The notes under the pieces are model-generated. The model did no database searches, had not been told where the DNA came from, and saw nothing but the letters and a program-made list of their open reading frames with translations. Of a stretch of DNA of 64,000 nucleotides, positions 33,201-40,711 are shown in pieces. The position numbers and the translations under genes are program-made. The stretch spans positions 186,001 through 250,000 of the forward strand of contig NZ_RYFW01000007.1 in NCBI RefSeq assembly GCF_004138335.1, given 5' to 3'. Source of the stretch: Peristeroidobacter agariperforans. GTDB taxonomy: Bacteria > Pseudomonadota > Gammaproteobacteria > Steroidobacterales > Steroidobacteraceae. Within the stretch, counting starts at the first letter, position 1; each line of letters starts with the position of its first letter.

Positions 33201-34665
33201 AGCGCATCACGCCGTCATCGACGGCGGCGAAGCGCAGGTTCATCAGATCGAGCGCATAGTTCTGATACAGGCGCCACGGCGCCTTCGAGCCCTGCTTGGG
33301 GAACTGTTCGATCGAACGTTGCACATAGCCTGAGGTGAAGTCGATCCACGGTGTGGCCGTGATCGACGGATCCTCATTGCGCGGCATGCACTGACGATAG
33401 CCCTGCGCGTCCATGTAATTCAGCAGCCGACAGACGTACTCGCAGGTGAGGTCGCACTTCAGCGTCCATGACGCGTTGGTATAGCCAAAGGCCGTCGCGA
33501 GATTCGGCACATTGCCGTACATCATGCCCTTGTAGCTCATGAGGCGCGCAGGCTCTATCGCCTTGCCATCGACCGTGAGCGCCAGATTGCCGAGCACCTG
33601 CAGATTCAAGCCCGTCGCGGTGACGATCAGGTCAGCGGCCAGCTGCGGGCCGGAGCGCAGCCTCAGGCCGTGCTCGGTGAACGTTTCGATGTGGTCCGTG
33701 ACCACCGACGCCTTGCCTTGCTTCAATGCCTGAAACAGATCGCCGTTCGGCACCAGGCACAGGCGCTGATCCCAAGGGTTGTAGCGCGGGGTGAAGTGAC
33801 GATCCACGTCGCAGGTTTCACCGAGCTCGTCCTTCACGAGCTGCAGCAGTCGTTGTTTCATTCGCTCCGGCGCGCGACGGCACAAGTTGAAGAACAACAT
33901 GCCCAGCAGCACGTTCTTCCATCGCGTCACTCCATAAGCAAACTTCGCCGGGAAATGACGGCGCAGCCAGTTGGCAATCGAATCCTCTTCCGGACGTGCG
34001 ACGATGTACGTTGGTGACCGCTGTAACATCGTCACGTGCGCGGCCTTCTTGGCCAGCTCCGGCACCAAGGTGACCGCAGTAGCGCCGCTGCCGATCACCA
34101 CGACGCGTTTGCCGGTGTAATCGATGTCCTCGGTCCATTTCTGAGGATGCACGACGCGGCCCCGAAATCGGTCGATGCCTTTGAACTCGGGGGTGTAGCC
34201 GGCTTCGTAGCTGTAGTAGCCGCTGCACAGAAACAGGAAGTTGCAGGTGAATCGCGCGATCTCGCCGGACGCCGTCTCTGCTTCGACACTCCACAGCGCC
34301 TCGCTCGACGACCAGGCCGCCTGCTTCACGCGGTGATTGAACCGGATTTTTTGATCGATGCCGTGATCGCGCGCCGTATCGCGCACATATTTTAGAATCG
34401 ATGGCCCATCGGCGATGGCCTTGGCCTCGCGCCACGGACGGAAGGAATAGCCGAGCGTATACATGTCCGAATCGGAGCGGATGCCCGGATAGCGGAACAG
34501 ATCCCACGTGCCGCCGATGCAGTCACGCCCTTCGAGAATCGCGTAACTCTTCTTCGGGCAGTGCTGCTGCAGGTGATAGCCCGCGCCGATGCCGGACAAT
34601 CCGGCACCTACGACCAACACGTCGACATGTTCTGCGGCCGATATGTGTGACGTCCAGGTCGTCAT
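33178..34665 (-). CDS. Flavin-containing Baeyer-Villiger-type monooxygenase
   Basis: This is a 495-aa FAD- and NADPH-dependent monooxygenase, close to the EthA-like BVMO length. FAD motif GAGLSGIGAGYHL lies near residue 18, and the RYPGIRSDSDMYTLGYSFRPW segment is present. The BVMO fingerprint FxGxxxHxxxW appears as FRGRVVHPQKW. The NADPH Rossmann GSGATAVTLVPEL follows. Such enzymes insert oxygen next to ketones. The start ATG 34665 has AGGGGAG upstream. The long frame to 35061 is only antisense to the Lrp gene. It shares its strand with that Lrp regulator (24-bp gap), which may control it. The substrate is unknown. Confidence 0.88.
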   Translation of the reverse strand: MTTWTSHISAAEHVDVLVVGAGLSGIGAGYHLQQHCPKKSYAILEGRDCIGGTWDLFRYPGIRSDSDMYTLGYSFRPWREAKAIADGPSILKYVRDTARDHGIDQKIRFNHRVKQAAWSSSEALWSVEAETASGEIARFTCNFLFLCSGYYSYEAGYTPEFKGIDRFRGRVVHPQKWTEDIDYTGKRVVVIGSGATAVTLVPELAKKAAHVTMLQRSPTYIVARPEEDSIANWLRRHFPAKFAYGVTRWKNVLLGMLFFNLCRRAPERMKQRLLQLVKDELGETCDVDRHFTPRYNPWDQRLCLVPNGDLFQALKQGKASVVTDHIETFTEHGLRLRSGPQLAADLIVTATGLNLQVLGNLALTVDGKAIEPARLMSYKGMMYGNVPNLATAFGYTNASWTLKCDLTCEYVCRLLNYMDAQGYRQCMPRNEDPSITATPWIDFTSGYVQRSIEQFPKQGSKAPWRLYQNYALDLMNLRFAAVDDGVMRFSSPAAR

Positions 34666-34688
34666 ATGGGCTCCCCTGGGTGTGCGGG

Positions 34689-35159
34689 TCAATCGTCGGT
34701 GGCGAGGTAGTTCAAGGGCAGGGCAGTCGTGTGCTTGATGGTTTCCAGTGAGAAGCTGGCGCTCACATCCAGAAACGCGCAGCCGGCGATCAGCTTCTTG
34801 TAGACCACGTCGTACGCATCGATGTTCGGCACCACGATGCGCAACAGATAATCTACTTCGCCGCTGACCCGATGAATCTCGGTGACTTCGGGAATGTCGC
34901 GCACCGTGCGCACGAACTGCTCGAACCAGGCGGCGCTGTGGTTCGAGGTCTTCACGGTCACGAACACCGTGGTGCCGACGTTTACCGATCTGGCATCGAG
35001 CAGGGCCACGGTGCGGGCGATCACGCCGCTTTCCTGCAAGCGCTGGATCCGGCGCCAGCACGGCGCCTTGGACAATCCGACGCGCTCGGCGATGTCGGCG
35101 GCGGTCAGAGAGCCGTCGTGTTGCAGGAGGTCGAGAATGCGACGGTCGAGGCGATCCAT
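34689..35159 (-). CDS. Lrp/AsnC family transcriptional regulator
   Basis: This is a 156-aa regulator with a winged helix (LDRRILDLLQHDGSLTAADIAERVGLSKAPCWRRIQRLQESGVI) and a RAM domain (EIHRVSGEVDYLLRIVVP, then ETIKHTTALPL). ATG 35159 gives the family N-terminus MDRLDRR. It is upstream of and on the same strand as the monooxygenase gene. It also diverges from the DUF6356 gene. It probably regulates its own transcript in response to an amino acid or aromatic compound. Confidence 0.87.
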   Translation of the reverse strand: MDRLDRRILDLLQHDGSLTAADIAERVGLSKAPCWRRIQRLQESGVIARTVALLDARSVNVGTTVFVTVKTSNHSAAWFEQFVRTVRDIPEVTEIHRVSGEVDYLLRIVVPNIDAYDVVYKKLIAGCAFLDVSASFSLETIKHTTALPLNYLATDD

Positions 35160-35270
35160 GTAGGGCGAATGCGCGGCGCGGCGAGGTTGCGCAACATTGT
35201 TGCGTTCAGCGGGGTCGCTGTCCACGATTTCGCAATCGGGTCGCCGAACGGCTTCGGTAGCCTGTCAGAC

Positions 35271-35498
35271 ATGAATACTGTGCGTGCCAATCCGTTTACC
35301 GAGCACCCCGCGGCGGCGGGGGAAACGTACCTGGTGCATTTGCGGACAGCGGCCGGCTTTGGTTTCCAGATGGTGTTCGCAGGCATCGCTTGCCTGGTGC
35401 ACGCGTTACTGCCGTTCCTGTTCGTGCGCACCGGGAGCGATTGCATCTGCCGCTTGTACGAGCGCATGCAAACGCGTCGTCGACGCTACCAAGACTAA
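35271..35498 (+). CDS. DUF6356-like small membrane protein
   Basis: This is a 75-aa protein from ATG 35271. Its sequence pattern NPFTEHPAAAGETYLVH, then FGFQMVFAGIACLVHALLPFLFVRTGS, matches a conserved small family (DUF6356) of proteobacteria. The middle is one or two hydrophobic helices, and the C-terminus is Arg-rich (MQTRRRRYQD). No biochemical role is known. It is transcribed alone and away from the Lrp gene. Confidence 0.8.
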   Translation: MNTVRANPFTEHPAAAGETYLVHLRTAAGFGFQMVFAGIACLVHALLPFLFVRTGSDCICRLYERMQTRRRRYQD

Positions 35499-35633
35499 TA
35501 AGACACGCGTTCGGCCCGAGACGGCGCGAATTCTCGCGAGTTGCTCCGATGGGCGACGCCGGGAACCGCCGTTGCTTCGTGCAAGTTCCCTCGAGATAGG
35601 TACTGTACGCATCCGGCGACATTGCCGGTGAAA

Positions 35634-35662
35634 GGGACAACTTTGCGAAGCAGCTCTATAAA
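35634..35662 (+). promoter_or_regulatory. Possible sigma70 promoter for the DUF3187 gene
   Basis: GGGACA (35634-35639, four of six -35 matches) and TATAAA (35657-35662, five of six -10 matches) are separated by 17 bp. The start codon is about 80 bp downstream. The surrounding 35499-35739 stretch has no other feature I can support. Confidence 0.4.
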
Positions 35663-35739
35663 ATATCCAGCACTGCAGTCCAAGACGCGCCCTCGCGCCT
35701 TTGTGCAAGCTCGCTCCGCCTCTCGATAAGGGAATCAAT

Positions 35740-36846
35740 GTGAAAATACTGCCAGCCGCGACGCTGACGCTCGCCGGCCTCGCTTTCGGCATGCCCATGG
35801 CTCACGCCGAGGACGGCCAACTCTACGGGCTGTTGCGGTCTCGCGATCTCACTCCGTTCGGCTTCCTGCGCCTGGACATGCGGCCGGCGCATGCCGTGTC
35901 GATCGAGCCCGGTAGCTGGGCGCTCGAGACCGAAGTGGCCTATCAGAACACCTGGGCGCTGAGCCCCGACGTGGAGGAGTATCTGACCAGCCAGGAGTCG
36001 CGCGGCCGCCGCGATCTCGGACCCGAGGAACTGCAGGCGATCCGCGATCTGCCCGGCGAAAATTATCTGATCGACCTGGAGCTGGCGCTGCTGGACGTCA
36101 CCTTCCACTACAAGATCTCCAACGTCTGGACGGCCTACCTCATCGCCAGCGGCGTGTCCTTCCAGGGCGGCTTTCTCGACGGCACCATCGAAGGGTTTCA
36201 CGACACGTTCGGCTTCAGCTCCTTCGGCCGGCCGGCGGTGTCGAAGAATCAGGTCAATCTGATCTATGACTTGAAGTCGAGCCAGTACGCGAGCCTCGGC
36301 ACGGCGACCGACGGCGGTCTGCTCGATCCCACCATTGGCTTGCGCTACACCGGTTGGACGCTGCCAGGGAAGTGGCACCTCGCGACGGAAGTGGCGGTGA
36401 AAGTGCCCGTCGCGGGCCGTCGTGAGCTGCTATCAACCGGGCGCACCGACTATGGCGTGCAGGTGTCGTTACAGCGCAAGGGCCAGCATCACGCGTTCTA
36501 TCTGGATGCCGCGGCTGTCTACTACGACGGTGCGAGCCAGGTGTCGCCCCAGGACGCGCAGTTGATCCCGACCGTGATCTTTGGTTACGAGCGCATGCTG
36601 ACCGCGCGCACCAACGTCAACCTGCAGGGATACATCAGCAAGAGCGTGTACTCGCACGACGAGACCGATCTCGAGGAACTGCTCGGCGAGAAATACCAGG
36701 TGAGCTTGGGTCTGCGCCATCGACTCAACAACTTCCTGATCACGTTCGGTATCACCGAGAACCTGCAGAACGTCAACAACACGCCCGATATCGGCTTCCA
36801 GTTGGGCCTGGCGTGGGTGCCGCTGTCGTCCATGCCCTCACGTTGA
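35740..36846 (+). CDS. DUF3187 family outer-membrane-type protein
   Basis: This 368-aa exported protein starts at GTG 35740, preceded by AAGGGAA with 5-bp spacing. A signal peptide ends near AHAED. The mature protein starts with LYGLLRSRDLTPFGFLRLDMRPAHA, the hallmark of DUF3187. It continues as alternating aromatic and hydrophobic strands (YQNTWALS, FHYKISNVWTAYLIASG, HAFYLDAAAVYYD). It is probably a beta-barrel in the outer membrane. No function is established for the family. Confidence 0.8.
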   Translation: MKILPAATLTLAGLAFGMPMAHAEDGQLYGLLRSRDLTPFGFLRLDMRPAHAVSIEPGSWALETEVAYQNTWALSPDVEEYLTSQESRGRRDLGPEELQAIRDLPGENYLIDLELALLDVTFHYKISNVWTAYLIASGVSFQGGFLDGTIEGFHDTFGFSSFGRPAVSKNQVNLIYDLKSSQYASLGTATDGGLLDPTIGLRYTGWTLPGKWHLATEVAVKVPVAGRRELLSTGRTDYGVQVSLQRKGQHHAFYLDAAAVYYDGASQVSPQDAQLIPTVIFGYERMLTARTNVNLQGYISKSVYSHDETDLEELLGEKYQVSLGLRHRLNNFLITFGITENLQNVNNTPDIGFQLGLAWVPLSSMPSR

Positions 36847-36860
36847 CACTGCTTGCGAGA

Positions 36861-36889
36861 GCGGCCGCGTGATGCTATCTAGCGGCCGC
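36861..36889 (+). repeat. Paired GCGGCCGC hairpin before the YkgJ-type gene
   Basis: GCGGCCGC occurs at 36861-36868 and 36882-36889 with a 13-nt loop, forming an 8-bp stem. It lies just after the DUF3187 stop and 2 bp before the next ATG. It may terminate the upstream message or limit translation of the downstream gene. Confidence 0.45.
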
Positions 36890-36891
36890 CC

Positions 36892-37545
36892 ATGTCCCAG
36901 CCCTCTGCCGAATCCATCGTCGCCGCCGGTCCGTTCAGTGACTGGCTGCGGAAAATGCGCCGCTCTTTGCAGGGCAACGACGGCATGGACGTGCCTTGCG
37001 GAGACTGCGTCGGCTGCTGCGTGTCAGGCTACTCGTTACAGCTTCGGCCTGAGGATCACAAAGCGGCGGCGCGAATACCCGCGACATTCGTGGTAAGCGC
37101 CGCGGGATTCGCCAAGGGGAATCTGACCGTGAGAGCGCTGGAGAATGGCTTGTGCCCGATGCTCGATGACGGCAAGTGCTCCATCTATTCCGTCCGGCCG
37201 CAGACCTGTAACGATTACGACTGCCGCATCTTCGCCGCAGCCGGCATCGATGCGGGCGGTGAGGACAAGGCCGTCATCAATAAGCGCGTGCGAGAGTGGC
37301 GCTTCTCATATCCAGAACACATCGATGAATTGGAACACGCCGCCGTGCGTGCAGCGGCGACGTTCATTCGCGATCGACGTGACAGCTTCACCGTCCGCGT
37401 GCCCGCAGGCCCGATGGGCATCGCGGTGTTCGCGATCAAAGCCTACCAAGTGTTTCTCGATCCGGCGACGAGCGCGAAGCAAGCAGCCGAAGTGGCGCGG
37501 GCAATCATCGATGCCGTTCGCGCATTCGACTCGAATGTCGCCTAG
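36892..37545 (+). CDS. YkgJ family cysteine-cluster protein
   Basis: This is a 217-aa cytosolic protein with the CxxCxxCC cluster seen as CGDCVGCC, followed by CPMLDDGKCSIYSVRPQTCNDYDCRIF. This arrangement of about eight Cys is the zinc/iron-cluster-binding pattern of UPF0153/YkgJ proteins. The family role is unknown; binding of a Zn or Fe-S centre is likely. No Shine-Dalgarno is visible, and the strong GCGGCCGC hairpin sits directly before the ATG. Confidence 0.85.
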   Translation: MSQPSAESIVAAGPFSDWLRKMRRSLQGNDGMDVPCGDCVGCCVSGYSLQLRPEDHKAAARIPATFVVSAAGFAKGNLTVRALENGLCPMLDDGKCSIYSVRPQTCNDYDCRIFAAAGIDAGGEDKAVINKRVREWRFSYPEHIDELEHAAVRAAATFIRDRRDSFTVRVPAGPMGIAVFAIKAYQVFLDPATSAKQAAEVARAIIDAVRAFDSNVA

Positions 37546-37548
37546 CGG

Positions 37549-37860
37549 TTACTGACACTCGGTTGGCATGGCTGCGCATCGGCCGATGCACGCCCCGTAT
37601 TGTCCGGCATCCATGCCGGCAAGCTCGCAGCCCGCGGGTTTGTTATCGGGAGGACTCGCCTGGCACTGGGCGGTTCTGGCCTGAGCCATGGCGTTTTCGT
37701 GAGCGCAGGTGTGCATACACAGGCCATAGCCGCCGGGCCACAGTGCACAGTGGCTTGGCTTGCTGTGTACGACGGGCGGAGTGCGGGACGAGGCCGGACT
37801 TCCGCTGGAGGCGCAGCCCGTCAGGCAGGCTAGAACGAAGAGCGAGATGATCCTGTTCAT
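37549..37860 (-). CDS. Small Cys-rich lipoprotein
   Basis: This is a 103-aa predicted lipoprotein from ATG 37860 with GGAAGC upstream. The signal peptide ends in the lipobox LTGC, with lipidation at Cys16. The mature part contains eight further Cys (for example HCALWPGGYGLCMHTC, CIGRCAAMPTEC), so it is probably disulfide-bonded. I do not recognise a family. It is convergent with the YkgJ-type gene (3 bp apart). Confidence 0.65.
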   Translation of the reverse strand: MNRIISLFVLACLTGCASSGSPASSRTPPVVHSKPSHCALWPGGYGLCMHTCAHENAMAQARTAQCQASPPDNKPAGCELAGMDAGQYGACIGRCAAMPTECQ

Positions 37861-37924
37861 GGTTGCTTCCTGCAAACGAGGTGAGCTTGAGTCTATTCCT
37901 CTAGCGCTGCCGATGCGTCGTCCC

Positions 37925-39733
37925 TCACTTCAAGCTGGCCAGATAGGCGCGCCAGCCTCCAAACGACGTGATCTCGCGCGCGCCCTGTAATCCGATGGGC
38001 TCGCAGATGAAACCCTTCACGATGCGGCCGTCATCGAGCTCCAGCGAGCCGATGCCCAGCGGCGCGGGAATTTCCGCGACGAACGAGCCGAAGCGGTCGA
38101 GCGGCACATCCCAAAGCTCGACCTCGATTGGTGCACCCGCAGTTGCTTTCACCAAGCCGGGTTTGGGCGGCGTCGTGTTGGCGAGCGCGTACAGCTGATA
38201 AGTCGCCGCAGTCCGGCAGCGTTCTACAAACACGGCATCACGCGATGTCAGCTGATGATTGAGCGGCATGCCAGTCAGATGGGCTCCAACCACGGCGAGG
38301 CGCACAGTCGTGGCAGGAGCCGACGGCTTTGTTTCTTTCGCGACGGCCGAGAACGCGCGACCAGTCGCTCCGAGCGGGAGAGACAGGTGCTGCTGCCAGC
38401 GTTTGCCGAGCTCGGCCAATGTTCGATCCTGCCAGGCCGGCGCGATCAACGTGATCCCGGCAGGCAGGCCGTCATCGCGGAAATGAGCCGGCAGCGCCAG
38501 CGCCGAAAGATCGGCGAGATTGGTGAAGTTCGTGTAGGTCCCGAGACGCGAATTGAGCCGTACGGGATCGTCCAACACTTCCGCGATCGTGTAGATGCTC
38601 GGTGTCGTTGGCGCCAGCAGCGCTGTGAATCCTTCCAATGTATGGTTGATGAGGCGGGCGAGCGCGGCGCGGCGGTACTCATATTTGAATGCATCGACCG
38701 CGTTGAACCGGCTTGCGGTCGAAACAATGGATCGAATAACCGGGTGCAAGGCTTCGGGGTCGCGTTCCAGCAACGATTCGGCGACCGCGTAGCGCTCGGC
38801 GACCCACGGCCCTTCATATAACAATGCAGCGAGTTGAGCGAAGGGTGAGAAATCGATCGGCGCGATGTCTGCGCCCAGCGCTCGCCAGGTTTCGATCGCC
38901 TGATCGAATGTTTTCCGTGCTTGCGCGTCGCCAAAGAACTCCAGTGAGTCGGGCACCGCCAGGCGCAGCGTCGTCATCCGTACCGGCGTCTCAGGAAATG
39001 CCCGAGAGTAGGGATCGTTCGCGTCATAGCCGCCCGCGATGGCCGCGACTTCGTCGGCGTCCTCGACGGTCAGCGCGAACACCGACACGCAATCGAGCGT
39101 GCGGCACGCGGGCACGACACCCCTGGTGCTCAAATAGCCGCGCGTGGGCTTCAGTCCGACGATGTTATTAAAGGCAGCGGGCACGCGACCCGAGCCGGCC
39201 GTGTCCGTGCCGAGCGAGAAGGGCACGAGCCCGCGCGCGACGACACTGGCCGAGCCGGCGCTCGATCCGCCGCTGATGTACTCGCTGCGAAACGCGTTGC
39301 TCACAACACCGTAGGGCGAGCGTGTGCCGACCAGCCCGGTCGCAAATTGATCCAGGTTCGTTTTACCGAGCAAAATCGCACCGGCCTCGCGCAGACGTCG
39401 AATCGTCGTGGCATCTTCGTTGGCGGTGTAACCATATGCCGGGCACGCGGCGGTGGTCGGCCAGCCGGCAGCGTCGATGTTGTCCTTGGCAGCGAAGGGG
39501 ATGCCATACAAAGGCAGCTGCGAAGTGTCACCGCCGACGGCGCCCAGCCGATGTTCCAATTGCTCCAGCTGGGTTCGCAGTCTGGCAGCGTCGATTCGGG
39601 CGATCCACGCGCTGTCGCCGTCGGCCACGGGCGACGCATCGTAAACATCATTCAGCTTCAGCCGGCCGCTGCGATACGCGGCGCGCCAGTCGGCCAAGGT
39701 CCAGCCGATCCTGGAGGGCGATGAGAGATGCAT
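37925..39733 (-). CDS. atzF: Allophanate hydrolase
   Basis: This is a 602-aa amidase-signature enzyme that splits allophanate into ammonia and CO2. The Ser-cis-Ser-Lys core is present: PFAAKDNIDAAGWPTTAACPAY (Lys), EYISGGSSAGSASVVARGLVPFSLGTDTAGSGRVPAAFNNIVGLKPTRG (nucleophile and bridging Ser). The last 130 residues form the extra C-terminal domain that distinguishes AtzF from plain amidases. It is alone on its strand; no urea carboxylase or cyanuric-acid gene lies nearby. Confidence 0.9.
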   Translation of the reverse strand: MHLSSPSRIGWTLADWRAAYRSGRLKLNDVYDASPVADGDSAWIARIDAARLRTQLEQLEHRLGAVGGDTSQLPLYGIPFAAKDNIDAAGWPTTAACPAYGYTANEDATTIRRLREAGAILLGKTNLDQFATGLVGTRSPYGVVSNAFRSEYISGGSSAGSASVVARGLVPFSLGTDTAGSGRVPAAFNNIVGLKPTRGYLSTRGVVPACRTLDCVSVFALTVEDADEVAAIAGGYDANDPYSRAFPETPVRMTTLRLAVPDSLEFFGDAQARKTFDQAIETWRALGADIAPIDFSPFAQLAALLYEGPWVAERYAVAESLLERDPEALHPVIRSIVSTASRFNAVDAFKYEYRRAALARLINHTLEGFTALLAPTTPSIYTIAEVLDDPVRLNSRLGTYTNFTNLADLSALALPAHFRDDGLPAGITLIAPAWQDRTLAELGKRWQQHLSLPLGATGRAFSAVAKETKPSAPATTVRLAVVGAHLTGMPLNHQLTSRDAVFVERCRTAATYQLYALANTTPPKPGLVKATAGAPIEVELWDVPLDRFGSFVAEIPAPLGIGSLELDDGRIVKGFICEPIGLQGAREITSFGGWRAYLASLK

Positions 39734-39915
39734 GTCTTTTTCCTGTGCTCGAGCGCAAGCTGGGTCCTGAATGCAATCCTGATGCCCGGAAAAGAGGCCC
39801 TCGGGTGGGCGGTTGCCGCGTTTATTGCACTACATCGGGTCTTTGGCCGGGGCGTTTGCACCGCTTGTGACCGTATCCCCGGGCAGTTTCGGTGTGAGTG
39901 TTATGATCCGCCCCC

Positions 39916-40470
39916 ATGCAACGAGATCTCGACAAGATGCGCCGGCGGCCGTTCTTTTTTCCGCTGGTGCTCCCGGTACTGTTGTTCATCGCTTTGGTGG
40001 CAGCTGCCGCGTGGTTGTTCGATGCCCGCGCGACCACGGTGGTGTTCGTCGTCCGTCATGCCGAGGTGGAAGCGGGCAATGACCCCGATCCTCCGCTGAG
40101 CGTCGAAGGCCGCGAGCGTGCGGCGCGTCTGGCGACCATGCTTTCCAAGGCGCGTCCGGTGCGTGGCCTGGATGCTATTTTTGCCTCGGAATTTCGCCGC
40201 GCTCACCAGACCGTCACGCCCTTGTCCGAAACCCTGGCTCTGCCTGTGAACGTCGTACCGTCGGCGACCTGGGCGGACCTGGCCAAGCGCATCACTCGCG
40301 AGCATCGCGGCGAATATGTGCTGGTGGCCGGCAACCCCAATAACATCCCGCAGCTGGTGCACGCGTTGAGCGGCGAGACGGTGACGGTGGCCGAGGACGA
40401 CTACAGCACGATGTTCGTAGTGTTCGTGCCCCAGGTATCGAAGACCAAGGTCGTGAGCCTCAGGTATTAG
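39916..40470 (+). CDS. SixA-like histidine phosphatase family protein, probably membrane-anchored
   Basis: This is a 184-aa protein with an N-terminal membrane helix (LPVLLFIALVAAAAWLF) and a phosphoglycerate-mutase-like domain outside it. The first catalytic motif VVRHAEVEAG is intact, as is SEFRRAHQT. The usual second-histidine motif (GHSN) reads GNPNN, so the acid/base His seems replaced by Asn. It may therefore bind rather than hydrolyse phosphate. The downstream neighbour is tRNA-Ala. Confidence 0.8.
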   Translation: MQRDLDKMRRRPFFFPLVLPVLLFIALVAAAAWLFDARATTVVFVVRHAEVEAGNDPDPPLSVEGRERAARLATMLSKARPVRGLDAIFASEFRRAHQTVTPLSETLALPVNVVPSATWADLAKRITREHRGEYVLVAGNPNNIPQLVHALSGETVTVAEDDYSTMFVVFVPQVSKTKVVSLRY

Positions 40471-40539
40471 GCGTTCGATGAAAGCCGCTGCACACGCTTG
40501 CCAGCCGCAGGCCCGGTGCTACAATTCGCGCCCTTCGGT

Positions 40540-40615
40540 GGGCCCGTAGCTCAGCTGGGAGAGCGCCTCGTTCGCAATGAGGAGGTCAGGAGTTCGATCC
40601 TCCTCGGGTCCACCA
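40540..40615 (+). tRNA. tRNA-Ala(CGC)
   Basis: This 76-nt cloverleaf has a 7-bp acceptor stem (GGGCCCG / CGGGTCC, with one G-U), a D-loop TAGCTCAGCTGGGAGAGC, anticodon loop TTCGCAA giving anticodon CGC, a T-arm with GTTCGATC, and an encoded CCA end. Confidence 0.95.
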
Positions 40616-40711
40616 ACTTCCCCACAATCCTAACCAGAACAATGACTTAGTCGGGCACGACCCAACGAGTCGAGTCTCTTTTCAACCGGTAGGAGTGGCA
40701 GAGACCGCCGC

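Noticed and set aside
34666-35061. N-terminal extension of the monooxygenase
   Set aside because: The added residues are antisense to the Lrp gene. ATG 34665 has a ribosome site and starts right before the FAD motif.
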